DNA of 64,000 bases, taken from assembly GCF_900188485.1 (NCBI RefSeq), contig NZ_FZPH01000005.1, positions 310,001 through 374,000 of the forward strand, written 5' to 3'. Shown here in pieces: positions 26,928 through 36,655 of this stretch (its first letter is position 1; each line of letters opens with the position of its first letter). Source of the DNA: Asanoa hainanensis (GTDB taxonomy: Bacteria > Actinomycetota > Actinomycetes > Mycobacteriales > Micromonosporaceae). Both the position numbers and the translations under genes were made by a program. The notes beneath the pieces were generated by a model. The model worked only from the letters and a program-made list of their open reading frames with translations. It did no database searches and was not told where the DNA came from.

Positions 26928-27369
26928 CGGAACCCACCTCCTCGACACCAGTGAAAGGCTTGTCACGATGTCAAGGTCAAACGAGCGGACCGGGTCGGCC
27001 GCGGTACGAACTCCGGGTACCCGGTCGGGCTCGATGACCTCCGCAAATGGCCTCAAGGGTGGCGCCGACCGAACGCTCCCAGCCGCCACCGGCCGGCGCG
27101 GCGCGCCCGGTGACGCGCAGCGCACCGAGCACCGAGCCCACCCGGGCGCAATGCGCGACGAACGCATCAGCCGCCGCGGCGCGTGGGCATCGACCGGCAT
27201 GGTGCGTGCTCGGCACCCTGGGGCCAGGTAGTCGGTCGCGTGGGGTTCGGGCTTGTTTCGCGAGCCTGGCAGCGAAGCGAAGCGAGCGTTCCCTGGCGGG
27301 AGCATCGGTCGCGCCCCCGACGGACCCGAGTCCGCATTCCGCTCCTGGCCTTCTCAACCGAGCCCCGGC
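26928..27369. other. gene-free interval with dispersed repeat
   Basis: 442 nt between the HEAT gene (transcribed away on the minus strand) and the end of the APH-like gene. Open frames here are shadows. The upstream part must hold the promoter of the HEAT/MerR operon, although no clear -10/-35 pair stands out. The only recognised structure is the 52-nt dispersed repeat at 27265-27316. Confidence 0.6.
27265..27316. repeat. 52-nt dispersed repeat, copy 1
   Basis: Begins CCTGGCAGCGAAGCGAAGCG and ends GGTCGCGCCC. It matches the reverse complement of 51522-51573 at 49 of 52 positions. Its centre contains GCGAAGCGAAGCGAGCG followed by CTCCCTGGCGGGAG-like dyad symmetry, so it can form a short hairpin. 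Both copies are intergenic. Confidence 0.8.
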
Positions 27370-28380
27370 TCAGCGCCCGACGAAACTCCGCCATCCCTGG
27401 CGAAGGTATAGCCAGTCGAGAGCCACCTCGCCGTGCCAGGTCTGGTGGGCGCGGACCGTCGGGGCCGCGTCGTTCGGTGGTGCGGCGCCGCGGGTCAGGA
27501 AGTAGCCGGACAACGCCGCCAGCGTCGCGTCGAGCGCTCCCTCCGGGGCATCGGCCGCCGTCGAGTGGGTGGACCAGAGCTTGTCGGCGTCGAGGCCGCC
27601 GGCGTGCGCGGTGATCAGCAGGACCGCCGTGTCGAACCAGGCCGGGCCGTGGCAGAGCCAGTTCCAGTCGCACAGCCAGGCCTGGCCCGCCTCGTCGATG
27701 ATGACGTTGTCCAGGCGCAGGTCGCAGTGCGTCAGCTCCCGGCCCGCGGTGGCGACCAGCGCCGGTGCCTCAGCTTCCAGGGCGGCCAGTTCGCGCATGC
27801 GGTCGCGGGCCGCCGGCTCGGCGGCGGGCGGCACCGGCACGCGGCCGTCGACCATCCAGCGCCAGCCACCGAACTCGTCGGCGAGCATCGGCGCCAGCGC
27901 GGGCAGGCCCAGGTCGAGCAGGGCCTGCGGTGGGTCGGCCAGGGCGGCGGCCGCCTCGGCCCAGGTGTCGAGGGTCACCGACAGCTCGGCGGCGGACCAG
28001 GGCAGTCCGGGGGTACGACCCGGGACCGCCTCCGCGCACAGCACGAAGAAGTCCGGCGTGGCCAGGGTCCAGAGCGGCCGCGGTGCCCGCACGGTCGCCG
28101 GGAGGGCGGCGCTGACCAGCGCCTCGTGGGCGTACCAGTCGCACAGATGCCGTTGGTCCGCCGACCGCGCGGCCTTGACGAACACCTGGTCGCCCGCGGC
28201 GGTCGAAAGGAGCGCGGCGAAGCCGCTGGTGAAGCCGGCGCCGGCGGTGTGCGCGGCGACCACCGGGGCGCCGAGTCGGGTTTCGATCGCGTTCCGCAGG
28301 TCACCGGACAGATCCGCCCAGGACGGGCGGCGGGCGGTCGCGTCGTACGCGAACGGCGGTGTCGCGAGCATGGCCAGCAT
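27370..28380 (-). CDS. aminoglycoside phosphotransferase (APH)-like kinase
   Basis: About 336 residues from ATG 28380 (or ATG 28371). A kinase-like fold is shown by the catalytic loop [12 protein letters not shown] (HxDxxxxN) and the metal-binding CDWNW. The N-lobe Lys in DQVFVKAAR and the ATP pocket are also present. The family includes antibiotic kinases, choline/homoserine kinases and many uncharacterised enzymes, so resistance should not be assumed. It is divergent from lepA with about 90 nt between starts. Confidence 0.85.
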   Translation of the reverse strand: MLAMLATPPFAYDATARRPSWADLSGDLRNAIETRLGAPVVAAHTAGAGFTSGFAALLSTAAGDQVFVKAARSADQRHLCDWYAHEALVSAALPATVRAPRPLWTLATPDFFVLCAEAVPGRTPGLPWSAAELSVTLDTWAEAAAALADPPQALLDLGLPALAPMLADEFGGWRWMVDGRVPVPPAAEPAARDRMRELAALEAEAPALVATAGRELTHCDLRLDNVIIDEAGQAWLCDWNWLCHGPAWFDTAVLLITAHAGGLDADKLWSTHSTAADAPEGALDATLAALSGYFLTRGAAPPNDAAPTVRAHQTWHGEVALDWLYLRQGWRSFVGR

Positions 28381-28468
28381 GCTGCCGGACCGCGCCCTGC
28401 CGGCCAACCCAATTGGACATGGGAGCATAGAGAGCGACCTTGACCGCTGCCGACCAGAACGGACCACC

Positions 28469-30349
28469 GTGCCACCGACGCTCGACCCCGGCGCCAACCA
28501 GCCTGGCTCCTCCGACCCGGCGCGCATCCGCAACTTCTGCATCATCGCCCACATCGACCACGGCAAGTCGACGCTGGCCGACCGGATGCTGCAGTTGACC
28601 GAGGTGGTCGACCCGCGCCAGATGCGTGCCCAGTACCTGGACCGCATGGACATCGAGCGCGAGCGCGGCATCACGATCAAGTCGCAGGCGGTCCGGATGC
28701 CGTGGACCGTGCGCGAGGGTGAGCAGGCCGGCGAGCAGGCCGTGCTCAACATGATCGACACCCCGGGGCACGTCGACTTCACGTACGAGGTGTCCCGCAG
28801 CCTGGCCGCCTGCGAGGGCGCCGTGCTCCTGGTCGACGCCGCGCAGGGCATCGAGGCGCAGACCCTCGCCAACCTCTACCTGGCGCTCGAGAACGACCTG
28901 CACATCATCCCGGTGCTCAACAAGATCGACCTACCGGCGGCGCAGCCCGACAAGTACGCGGAGGAGCTCGCCCACCTGATCGGCGGCCGGCCCGAGGACT
29001 GCCTGCGGGTCTCCGGCAAGACCGGCGAGGGCGTGGCGCACCTGCTCGACGAGATCGTCCGGCAGTTCACCCCGCCCGTCGGCGACGCGGCGGCTCCGGC
29101 CCGAGCGATGATCTTCGACTCCGTGTACGACATCTACCGCGGCGTGATCACGTACGTCCGGGTGATCGACGGCAAGATCGAGGCCCGCGACCGGATCAAG
29201 ATGATGTCGACCGGCGCGGCGCACGAGCTCCTGGAGATCGGCGTCATCTCGCCCGAAATGGTCAAGTCGCCGGCGCTCGGTGTCGGCGAGGTGGGCTACC
29301 TGATCACCGGCGTGAAGGACGTCCGGCAGTCCCGGGTCGGTGACACGGTCACGATCAACGGGCGGCCGGCCACGACGGCGCTCGGTGGCTACAAGGACCC
29401 GCGGCCGATGGTCTACTCGGGCCTCTATCCGATCGACGGCTCCGACTACCCGGCCCTGCGCGACGCGCTCGACAAGCTCAAGCTCAACGACGCCGCCCTG
29501 GTCTACGAGCCGGAGACCAGCGCCGCGCTCGGCTTCGGCTTCCGCTGCGGCTTCCTCGGCCTGCTCCACCTGGAGATCATCCGGGAGCGGCTGGAGCGCG
29601 AGTTCGCCCTCGACCTGATCTCCACGGCACCCAACGTGGTCTACCGCGTGATCATGGACGACGCCAGCGAGATCACGGTGACGAACCCCAGCGAGTACCC
29701 GGTCGGCAAGGTCGCCGAGGTGTACGAGCCGGTGGTGCGGGCGACGGTCCTCACGCCCAACGACTACGTCGGCGCGGTCATGGAGCTGTGCCAGGGGCGG
29801 CGGGGTTCGCTGCTCGGCATGGACTACCTGTCGACCGACCGGGTCGAGCTGCGCTACACGCTGCCGCTGGCCGAGATCATCTACGACTTCTTCGACCAGC
29901 TGAAGAGCCGCACGAAGGGCTACGCGAGCCTCGACTACGAGCCCTCCGGCGAGCAGCACTCCGACCTGGTCAAGGTCGACATCCTGCTGCACGGCGAGGC
30001 GGTCGACGCCTTCAGCGCGATCGTCCACAAGGACAAGGCCTACAACTACGGCGTCAACATCGCGTCGAAGCTGCAGAAGCTGATCCCCCGCCAGCAGTTC
30101 GAGGTGCCGATCCAGGCCGCGATCGGCAGCCGGGTGATCGCCCGCGAGACCATCCGGGCGATCCGAAAGGACGTCCTGGCCAAGTGCTACGGCGGTGACA
30201 TCACCCGTAAGCGCAAGCTGCTGGAGAAGCAGAAGGAAGGCAAGAAGCGGATGAAGATGGTCGGCCGGGTCGAGGTGCCCCAGGAGGCCTTCATCGCCGC
30301 CCTGTCCACCTCGGACGCACCCGCCGACGCCAAGGCCGCGAAGAAGTGA
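28469..30349 (+). CDS. lepA: elongation factor 4 (LepA)
   Basis: 626 residues from GTG 28469. GTPase motifs [25 protein letters not shown] and NKIDLP lead into EF-G-like domains II, III and V, with a C-terminal LepA domain carrying [17 protein letters not shown]. It is a ribosome-associated GTPase that back-translocates or aids initiation under stress. It overlaps the following NUDIX gene by 4 nt (GTGA). Confidence 0.97.
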   Translation: MPPTLDPGANQPGSSDPARIRNFCIIAHIDHGKSTLADRMLQLTEVVDPRQMRAQYLDRMDIERERGITIKSQAVRMPWTVREGEQAGEQAVLNMIDTPGHVDFTYEVSRSLAACEGAVLLVDAAQGIEAQTLANLYLALENDLHIIPVLNKIDLPAAQPDKYAEELAHLIGGRPEDCLRVSGKTGEGVAHLLDEIVRQFTPPVGDAAAPARAMIFDSVYDIYRGVITYVRVIDGKIEARDRIKMMSTGAAHELLEIGVISPEMVKSPALGVGEVGYLITGVKDVRQSRVGDTVTINGRPATTALGGYKDPRPMVYSGLYPIDGSDYPALRDALDKLKLNDAALVYEPETSAALGFGFRCGFLGLLHLEIIRERLEREFALDLISTAPNVVYRVIMDDASEITVTNPSEYPVGKVAEVYEPVVRATVLTPNDYVGAVMELCQGRRGSLLGMDYLSTDRVELRYTLPLAEIIYDFFDQLKSRTKGYASLDYEPSGEQHSDLVKVDILLHGEAVDAFSAIVHKDKAYNYGVNIASKLQKLIPRQQFEVPIQAAIGSRVIARETIRAIRKDVLAKCYGGDITRKRKLLEKQKEGKKRMKMVGRVEVPQEAFIAALSTSDAPADAKAAKK

Positions 30350-30912
30350 GCGCCGGGTCGTCGGACCCGGCTCCGCTCGGGGCCGGGCCGACCGCCGGTT
30401 TCTGTCCACGGTGCGGGTCGGCGCTGGCCAGCCGGCCGCCGACCGCGTGCGCGTCCTGCGGCTATCAGCTCTACGTCAACGCGCGACCGACCGCGAGCCT
30501 GATCGTGGTCGACGACGCGGGCCGGTTTCTCGCGCTGCGGCGGGCGATCGACCCGATGGCCGGCCTCTGGGAGGTGCCGGGCGGGTTCTGCGACGGCTTC
30601 GAGCACCCCGTGGACGCCGCGGTCCGCGAGGGGCGCGAGGAGCTCGGCGTCGAGGTCCAGATCACGGGCTTCATCGGGATGTACGTCGGCACGTACGAGT
30701 TCCAGCACGAGTTCCTGCCGGTGTTGGACTGCTTCTACTTCGCGACCCTGGACGCCTCGGCGATCCGGCTCGACCCGGCCGAGGCCACCGACCTGACCTG
30801 GTTCGACCTGGCCGACCCACCGAAGATGGCGTTCTCGACAATGGACTCCGCGCTGGTGGACGCGGCCCGGCTGCGGGCTCTCGTACCCGAATCCTTGCCG
30901 TCTGGGAAATAA
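30346..30912 (+). CDS. NUDIX hydrolase with N-terminal zinc ribbon
   Basis: 188 residues from GTG 30346. A zinc ribbon (FCPRCG ... CASCGYQ) at residues 19-42 precedes the Nudix box, which reads G-FCDGF-E followed by REGREELGV and fits GX5EX7REUXEEXGU. Zinc-ribbon Nudix proteins include NADH pyrophosphatases, but the NudC SQPWPFPxS signature is absent, so the substrate is open. Translation is coupled to lepA. Confidence 0.9.
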   Translation: MSAGSSDPAPLGAGPTAGFCPRCGSALASRPPTACASCGYQLYVNARPTASLIVVDDAGRFLALRRAIDPMAGLWEVPGGFCDGFEHPVDAAVREGREELGVEVQITGFIGMYVGTYEFQHEFLPVLDCFYFATLDASAIRLDPAEATDLTWFDLADPPKMAFSTMDSALVDAARLRALVPESLPSGK

Positions 30913-31003
30913 ACCTGCCATCCGGGCGACGTACCCGGTTTGGCGCTCGACCGCCTCGGTTATTTACGGGTTGTCACACACCCCCCGAGGAGGAGGAAAG
31001 GCC

Positions 31004-31291
31004 ATGACCGCAGGTGGGATCATCACCGCTCTGATTATCGGTCTCGTCATCGGTGCCCTGGGTCGGCTGGTCGTCCCGGGTCGCCAGAACATCCCGATCT
31101 GGCTGACGCTGGTCATCGGTGTCGTCGCCGCGCTGCTGGGCTCCGCGATCGCCCGCGCCGGTGGCTTCGCGGACACCGGGGGCTTCGTCGACTGGCGCGA
31201 GCTGCTGCTGCAGATCGCCCTCGCCGCTGTCGGTGTGCTGCTGACCGTGAGCATGTACGGCCGTGGCCGTCGCCGGGTCAGCCGCTACTGA
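31004..31291 (+). CDS. GlsB/YeaQ/YmgE-family small membrane protein
   Basis: 95 residues from ATG 31004, with GAGGAGGAGG close upstream. Three hydrophobic helices (about 5-22, 31-50, 68-88) with the family pattern IIGLVIGALGRLVVPG. These stress-associated proteins are often labelled transglycosylase-associated; the biochemical role is unknown. It is followed by a perfect terminator. Confidence 0.88.
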   Translation: MTAGGIITALIIGLVIGALGRLVVPGRQNIPIWLTLVIGVVAALLGSAIARAGGFADTGGFVDWRELLLQIALAAVGVLLTVSMYGRGRRRVSRY

Positions 31292-31305
31292 CGCACGGTA
31301 ACCAC

Positions 31306-31335
31306 GAAACGGGCGCCCTTCGGGGCGCCCGTTTC
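31306..31335 (+). terminator. intrinsic terminator with UUCG tetraloop
   Basis: GAAACGGGCGCCC (31306-31318) and GGGCGCCCGTTTC (31323-31335) form a perfect 13-bp stem capped by TTCG. It is 14 nt after the GlsB-like stop codon. It isolates that gene from the sugar ABC operon. Confidence 0.9.
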
Positions 31336-31370
31336 CTATGTGCAACCTTGGCAACGACGTACACCACTGT

Positions 31371-31390
31371 CGTAAAAGAAATTTTCGTAC
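31371..31390. promoter_or_regulatory. AT-rich dyad upstream of the sugar ABC operon, possible operator
   Basis: CGTAAAAGAAATTTTCGTAC is an imperfect palindrome (AAAA/TTTT core around GAAA) in an otherwise very GC-rich region, about 65 nt before the binding-protein start. Such dyads upstream of sugar importers are often sites for LacI or ROK repressors; no repressor gene is adjacent. Confidence 0.35.
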
Positions 31391-31452
31391 TAGTCTGCCG
31401 CGAAGAAGGTTACCTACATCACCCGAACCCCCATCGCGGAAGGGAATGCGTC

Positions 31453-32748
31453 GTGAAGACGAGGCGGAAACCGTTCCAGGTTGTCACGGTGATCCTGACC
31501 GCCGCGATGCTCGCCAGCGCGTGCGGCAGCGACGATAGCGGCAACGAGGAAAAAGCGGCAGACCCGGCCAAGCTCACCGTCTGGATGATGGGTGAGGGCG
31601 GCGACGCACAGAACACCTTCCTCGACGGAGTCGAGCAGGAGTTCAAGCAGAAGCACCCGAACACCGACGTGGTCGTGCAGTACATCCCGTGGCTCGAGGC
31701 ACCGAAGAAGTTCCAGGCGGCGCTGGCCGGCGGCGAAGGCCCCGACGTCACCGAGCTCGGCAACACCGAGACGCAGGGCTGGGCTCAGCAGGAGGCGCTC
31801 GCCGACCTGACCGACCGGCTCGGCGGCTGGGCACCGGGCAAGGACATCCTTCCCGACCTGGTGAAGAACGCGCAGCTCGACGGCAAGCAGTACGGCATTC
31901 CCTGGTACGCCGGTGTGCGCGCGATCTACTACCGGACCGACTGGTTCCAGGCGGCCGGCGTGCAGCCGCCGAAGACCTGGGACGAGCTCGTGACCGTGGC
32001 CAAGGCGGTGCAGGCGAAGAAGCCGGGCACGTACGGCATCGCCGTGCCGGGCAACTCCGAGCTGCCGTTCTACTCGTTCCTCTGGGGCGCGGGCGGCGAG
32101 ATCGCGACCGACAACGGCGGCACCTGGAAGGCCGGCTACACCTCGCCCGAGGCGCGCCAGGCCGTCAAGTTCTGGACCGACCTGGTCACCGTGCACAAGG
32201 TGGCGCCACCGGCGGCGGCGGCGTGGAACGAGGTCGACGCGCGTACCCAGTTCGCCACCGGCAAGGCGGCCATGGCCTTCGCCGGAAGCTGGCAGCAGGG
32301 CGCGATGCTGCAGGCCGACCCCAACCTCGACAAGGTCTGGGGCACCTTCCCGATCCCCGGGCCGACCGGTGGTGAGTCGCCCGCGTTCGCCGGCGGGTCC
32401 GACATCGCGATCTGGGAGGACAGCAAGGCCAAGGACGTCGCCTGGGACTACATGACGGTGCTGCTCGACAAGCAGAACAACAAGAAGTACGCCGACAGCC
32501 TCAAGTTCTTCCCGGTGTACTCCGACCTGGTCGCCAGCGGCTACAACGACGACAAGATCATGGCGGCCTTCGCGGCGAGCATGAAGAGCACCAAGCTCAC
32601 CCCGATGACGCCGAAGTGGGTCGAGGTCAGCCGCACCAAGACGGTGACCCAGGCGATGAACAGCGCGGTCATGAAGGGCCAGAAGACGGTCGACCAGGCG
32701 ACGACCGACGCGGCCGCCGAGATCGAGAGCATCCTCAACGCCAAGTGA
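31453..32748 (+). CDS. sugar ABC transporter substrate-binding lipoprotein
   Basis: 431 residues from GTG 31453, with GGAAGGGA upstream. The signal peptide ends in a lipobox (ASAC, Cys23), followed by a charged linker. The mature part is a family 1 solute-binding protein (LTVWMMGEGGDAQNTFLDGVEQEF, FQAALAGGEGPDVTELGNTE, DKQYGIPWY-like segment). It captures a sugar or oligosaccharide outside the membrane. It overlaps the first permease by 4 nt. No ATPase gene follows, so a shared MsiK-like ATPase elsewhere is expected. Confidence 0.93.
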   Translation: MKTRRKPFQVVTVILTAAMLASACGSDDSGNEEKAADPAKLTVWMMGEGGDAQNTFLDGVEQEFKQKHPNTDVVVQYIPWLEAPKKFQAALAGGEGPDVTELGNTETQGWAQQEALADLTDRLGGWAPGKDILPDLVKNAQLDGKQYGIPWYAGVRAIYYRTDWFQAAGVQPPKTWDELVTVAKAVQAKKPGTYGIAVPGNSELPFYSFLWGAGGEIATDNGGTWKAGYTSPEARQAVKFWTDLVTVHKVAPPAAAAWNEVDARTQFATGKAAMAFAGSWQQGAMLQADPNLDKVWGTFPIPGPTGGESPAFAGGSDIAIWEDSKAKDVAWDYMTVLLDKQNNKKYADSLKFFPVYSDLVASGYNDDKIMAAFAASMKSTKLTPMTPKWVEVSRTKTVTQAMNSAVMKGQKTVDQATTDAAAEIESILNAK

Positions 32749-33722
32749 CCGCTCCTGACGCTTTTCTTACCCGGCCCGCTCCCCCGGCTCGATCCTTCCG
32801 CCGGGGAGCGGGCCGGGTTCCGTACCTCCTGCTGCTCCCCTGCCTCTTGGTCATCGGCGCGCTGTTGCTCTGGCCGTTGGGCCAGGTCGTGGTGATGTCG
32901 CTGTACGACCTCGACAGCGTGCGGCAGGTGCGCGGCCAGCGGCCGTGGCCGTTCGCGGGGCTCGCGAACTATCGCGAGGTCCTGACGGACCCGTTCTTCC
33001 ATACGGTCCTGCGCAACACGGTGCTGTTCGCCGTGGCCAACGTTGTTTTGACCATGGTGCTGGGGACGCTGGTCGGGTTGTTGCTGCACCGGCTCGGGCG
33101 CCGGATGGCCGCGTTCGTCGGTGGTTGCGTGTTGCTCGCTTGGGCTACTCCGGCGCTGACCGGCACGATCACCTGGAAGTGGATCTTCGACGACACGAAC
33201 GGTCTGGTCACGTGGCTGTTCAACGCTTTGCCGGACGGGCTTTCGTCCGCTTTGTTCGGACGGTCCGACTGGACCGGTTACGGGTGGTTCAACGCGCCAT
33301 TGTCGTTCTTCTCGATCCTGACGCTGGTGGTCGTCTGGCACTCGTTCCCGTTCATCGCGGTGTCGGTGCTGGCTGGTTTGAAGAGCCTGCCGTCTGAGCT
33401 GCTGGAGGCCGCGCGGGTGGACGGCGCGGGCCCGTGGCGGTCGTTCTGGTCGATCACGTTCCCGCTGCTGCGGCCCGTGTTCGGGATCCTGGTGGTGCTC
33501 TCGACGATCTGGGACTTCAAGGTCTTCACACAGCAGTACGTGCTGGCCGGGGGTACGCAGGACCGCCCGACGTTCATGCTGTCCATCTACTCGTACGCCA
33601 CGGCTTTCTCGCCGCCGCCGAAATACGGCCTGGGCGCGACTATCGCGGTCGTGCTGACGGTGATCCTGTTGATCGTGACCGGCGTGTACGTGCGATCCCT
33701 GCTCAAGCAGGAGGAACTGTGA
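32745..33722 (+). CDS. sugar ABC transporter permease (MalF type)
   Basis: 325 residues from GTG 32745, overlapping the lipoprotein stop. Six membrane helices and the EAA loop (LPSELLEAARVDGAGPWRSFWSITFPLLRP), which contacts the ATPase. The N-terminus is a short basic/Pro-rich cytoplasmic segment. It pairs with the downstream permease, again with a 4-nt overlap. Confidence 0.93.
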   Translation: MTAPDAFLTRPAPPARSFRRGAGRVPYLLLLPCLLVIGALLLWPLGQVVVMSLYDLDSVRQVRGQRPWPFAGLANYREVLTDPFFHTVLRNTVLFAVANVVLTMVLGTLVGLLLHRLGRRMAAFVGGCVLLAWATPALTGTITWKWIFDDTNGLVTWLFNALPDGLSSALFGRSDWTGYGWFNAPLSFFSILTLVVVWHSFPFIAVSVLAGLKSLPSELLEAARVDGAGPWRSFWSITFPLLRPVFGILVVLSTIWDFKVFTQQYVLAGGTQDRPTFMLSIYSYATAFSPPPKYGLGATIAVVLTVILLIVTGVYVRSLLKQEEL

Positions 33723-34549
33723 GACGGTCGGCGCTCAACCTGCTGGGCCTGCTGGTAGCGGCGTTCGCCGTGTTCCCGGTCGTCTGGATGGTCGCGACCT
33801 CGTTCAAGTCGACGCCGGAGATCTTCTCGGGCGGCCCGGTGCCGTTCCCGCGGCACCCGACGCTGGACCACTACCGGACCATCTTGACCGGTGACCTGAT
33901 CCCGGGCGTGACCTTCGTCGACTTCTTCCGCAACAGCGTCCTGGTGGCCGTGGCAACGGTTGTCCTCAGCGGCCTGATCGCCTTACTGGCCGCGACGGCG
34001 GTCTCCCGGTTCCGGTTCCGATTTCGTACGAGCATCCTGATCATGCTGCTGGTCGTGCAGATGATCCCGCTCGAGGCGCTGGTCATTCCGCTGTTCCTGA
34101 TGATCCAGCGGCTGGGTTTGTACGACACGTTGGCCAGCCTGGTGCTGACGTACGTGGGGTTCTCGCTCCCGTTCGCGGTCTGGATGCTGCGCGGTTTCGT
34201 GGCCGCCGTGCCGGTCGAGCTGGAGGAGGCGGCGGCGATCGACGGGGCGAGCCGGGCCCAGATCTTCCGCCGTATCCTGCTGCCGCTGGTGGCGCCCGGC
34301 CTGGCAGCGACGAGCATCTTCTCGTTCATCGTGGCCTGGAACGAATTGATCTTCGCGTTGACGTTCCTCAACGACCAGACGCGGTACACGTTGCCGGTAG
34401 CGATGACCTTCTTCTTCGGCCGGGACGACACGGCCTGGGGCCCGGTAATGGCCGCGTCGACCCTCCTCACGATCCCGGTACTGATCTTCTTCCTCGTAGT
34501 CCAGCGACGGATGGTGAGCGGGTTGGCCGCGGGAGCAATCAAGGGCTGA
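33719..34549 (+). CDS. sugar ABC transporter permease (MalG type)
   Basis: 276 residues from GTG 33719. Six membrane helices, with the EAA loop VPVELEEAAAIDGASRAQIFRRILLPL. It is the second membrane subunit of the importer. The three genes form a tightly coupled operon without ATPase, glycosidase or regulator. The GH3 beta-glucosidase at 11.3 kb is too distant to be linked by position. Confidence 0.93.
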   Translation: MRRSALNLLGLLVAAFAVFPVVWMVATSFKSTPEIFSGGPVPFPRHPTLDHYRTILTGDLIPGVTFVDFFRNSVLVAVATVVLSGLIALLAATAVSRFRFRFRTSILIMLLVVQMIPLEALVIPLFLMIQRLGLYDTLASLVLTYVGFSLPFAVWMLRGFVAAVPVELEEAAAIDGASRAQIFRRILLPLVAPGLAATSIFSFIVAWNELIFALTFLNDQTRYTLPVAMTFFFGRDDTAWGPVMAASTLLTIPVLIFFLVVQRRMVSGLAAGAIKG

Positions 34550-34694
34550 GCCGGTCGGACGTGTCGGCCGGGCGAGCACAGCGGCGAGGGCGAGCGCCGG
34601 GGCCGGTGCGCGCGCGGCGCGGAGCCGATGTACGCAGGGCGCGAGGCGTCGCTAGTGCCTGGCGCGGTGCGCGGTGGCGCCTGGCGCTGGGCGG

Positions 34695-35390
34695 TTATTC
34701 GTAGCGGCGGGTTGCGGAGTGGCGGGCGCGTTGGGTTGGGGTGTCGAAGACGTCTGCTGCCCACTCGCGGGCCGTGGTGGTGCGGGCCGCTTTTCCGTGG
34801 TCGAGGTCGACCGGTGGCGAGTTGACGGCGCCGGCCGGGCTGGTGGGGCGGGCCGCCGGGATGGCGCCGCCGTGCGGCCGGCGGTGGGGTTCGGTGGGCT
34901 CGGGGTCGTCGCCCCAGACGTCGTCATCGTCGTCGAAGGCGGGCGGGCGGCTTTGACCCGTGGTGTTGGCGGTTGCCGGGTCGGGCTGGGTTGCAGCCTC
35001 CGGCAACGTGGAGCGGTAGACCCGGCCGACGTTGTCCGTGCCGGCACCGCCCGGGACCGTGGCTCGGCCGATCGTGCGGAAGGGGCGCATCGGGCGACGG
35101 GTGGACCCGCCTCCGGAGCGGGTCGCCGCGGCCCGGACCGCGGCCCCGGCGACCAGGTCGTTGATTTTGACCATCGCGGCGATGCAGATCGGCAGGAGGA
35201 CGACGCCCCACATCGGGATCAGCTCGGCCAGCGCCAGGATGATCGCGAACGCGGTCGCGCCCTCCAGGAAGACGAAGCACACCGTGGAGCTCGGGTTGAG
35301 GTGCCGCAGCCGTAGCACGCGGGCGTAGAACGGCCGCCCGCTGTCGCCGCCCGCCGGCGCGAACTGGGCCGCGAGCCGCCGCGCCATCAT
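34695..35390 (-). CDS. hypothetical membrane protein coupled to holA
   Basis: 231 residues from ATG 35390, which overlaps the holA stop (ATGATG/TGA). Two adjacent hydrophobic helices (about 43-80, LEGATAFAIILALAEL and VVLLPICIAAMV) are preceded by 40 cytoplasmic residues and followed by a long acidic and Pro-rich tail with DDDDDVWGDDPEP. I do not recognise the family. Coupled translation implies coexpression with the polymerase clamp-loader subunit, but no functional link is evident. Confidence 0.75.
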   Translation of the reverse strand: MMARRLAAQFAPAGGDSGRPFYARVLRLRHLNPSSTVCFVFLEGATAFAIILALAELIPMWGVVLLPICIAAMVKINDLVAGAAVRAAATRSGGGSTRRPMRPFRTIGRATVPGGAGTDNVGRVYRSTLPEAATQPDPATANTTGQSRPPAFDDDDDVWGDDPEPTEPHRRPHGGAIPAARPTSPAGAVNSPPVDLDHGKAARTTTAREWAADVFDTPTQRARHSATRRYE

Positions 35391-36514
35391 CGGCCACCGC
35401 CCGGCCGTCGGCCGCCCGCCGCGGAGCCACCTCGGCCCGCGGCCGCCGCGCGAGCGGCCGCACGACCGTCCATCTGCCCACCCGACCGGCCCGACGGGTC
35501 GGGTCGGTGGGCCGGGCCGCCGTGCGTGTCGACCGCCGAGCCGCTGCCGCCGGACTCCGCGGACCGTGCGGCGGCCACGGCGAAGACGGCGCGCTCCAGG
35601 GCGTACCCCCGGTCGTCGGCGCCACCCTTGACCGCGGCGTTGCAGTCGGCCGCGGCACGCATCGCGGCGACCAGGCCCTCCGGCGTCCAGCCGCGGCCCT
35701 GGCGCTGCGCGCGCTCGATCTTCCAGGCGGGCATGCCCAACGTGCTCGCCATCTGGTAGGCGTTGCCGCGCCCGGCCGACGCGACCCGCGCGACCGTGCG
35801 AATGCCGTCTGCGATCGCGTCGGCGATCGGCACCGGGTCGACGCCCACGTGCAGCGCCCAACGCAGGGCCTCGAGCGCACCGGGCACGTCGCCGACCATC
35901 GCGGCGTCGGCCACCGTGAAGCCGCTCACCTCGGCCCGCCCGCGGTAGTAGCGGGCCACGGTCGCCGCGTCGATCCGGCCCTCGACGTCGGCCAGCAGCT
36001 GCGAGCAGGCGGCCGACAGGTCGCGCAGGTCGTTGCCGACGGCGGCGAGCAACGCCTCGGCGGCTTCCTCGGAGCCGCGCGTGCTGCCGCGCCGAAGCTC
36101 CTCGCGGACGAACGCCACCCGGTCGCGATGCGACTTGAGCTTGGCCGCGGTCACGACGTCGGCGCCGGCGCTGCGGAGCCCCTCGGCGAGGGCCTTCGCC
36201 CGCCCGCCGCCGGTGTGGGTGACGACGAGGGTCACCTCGGGATCCGGGTGCTTCACGTAGTCGAGCAGCGCCGCCACGACGTCCTTGCGGGCGTCCTGGC
36301 CGCCTCGGACGACCACCAGGCGACGACCGCCGAACAACGACGGGCTGACCATCTCGGCCAGCTCGCCGGCCGCGAGGGCGTTGGCCTCGTACTGCCGGAC
36401 GTCGGTCGCCGCGTCCGCCGCTTTGGCGGCTTCGATCGCCTTGTCGACGGCACGCGTCACCAGCAGTTCCTCGTCGCCGAGCACGAGTTGAGTTGAGGGA
36501 AGGCCGCCGGTCAC
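35387..36514 (-). CDS. holA: DNA polymerase III subunit delta
   Basis: 375 residues from GTG 36514. The body matches actinobacterial HolA: TQLVLGDEELLVTRAV, SPSLFGGRRLVVVRGGQDA, TLVVTHTGGGRAKAL, LSAACSQLLAD and SGFTVADAAMVGDV. Delta loads the beta clamp as part of the clamp loader. Compared with the mycobacterial protein it has an extra C-terminal tail of about 55 residues, rich in Gly, Ser, Arg and Ala, that looks disordered. It lies between comEC and the membrane protein gene. Confidence 0.93.
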   Translation of the reverse strand: MTGGLPSTQLVLGDEELLVTRAVDKAIEAAKAADAATDVRQYEANALAAGELAEMVSPSLFGGRRLVVVRGGQDARKDVVAALLDYVKHPDPEVTLVVTHTGGGRAKALAEGLRSAGADVVTAAKLKSHRDRVAFVREELRRGSTRGSEEAAEALLAAVGNDLRDLSAACSQLLADVEGRIDAATVARYYRGRAEVSGFTVADAAMVGDVPGALEALRWALHVGVDPVPIADAIADGIRTVARVASAGRGNAYQMASTLGMPAWKIERAQRQGRGWTPEGLVAAMRAAADCNAAVKGGADDRGYALERAVFAVAAARSAESGGSGSAVDTHGGPAHRPDPSGRSGGQMDGRAAARAAAAGRGGSAAGGRRPGGGR

Positions 36515-36655
36515 CGGGCCATACTCGCATGCGCCTCTGACGGACCGAACGTCCTCACCCATATGAGTTGTCGATCACTCATCAACCGCAAATCACGACA
36601 AATTACTGTGCGACACGAGCTGTGCCGCGTTGCGTCGATCATCCCGTACACGGGA

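Noticed and set aside
27370-28380. Antibiotic-resistance call for the APH-like gene
   Set aside because: Only the general kinase motifs are visible; the family is dominated by non-resistance enzymes, and context (lepA) gives no support.
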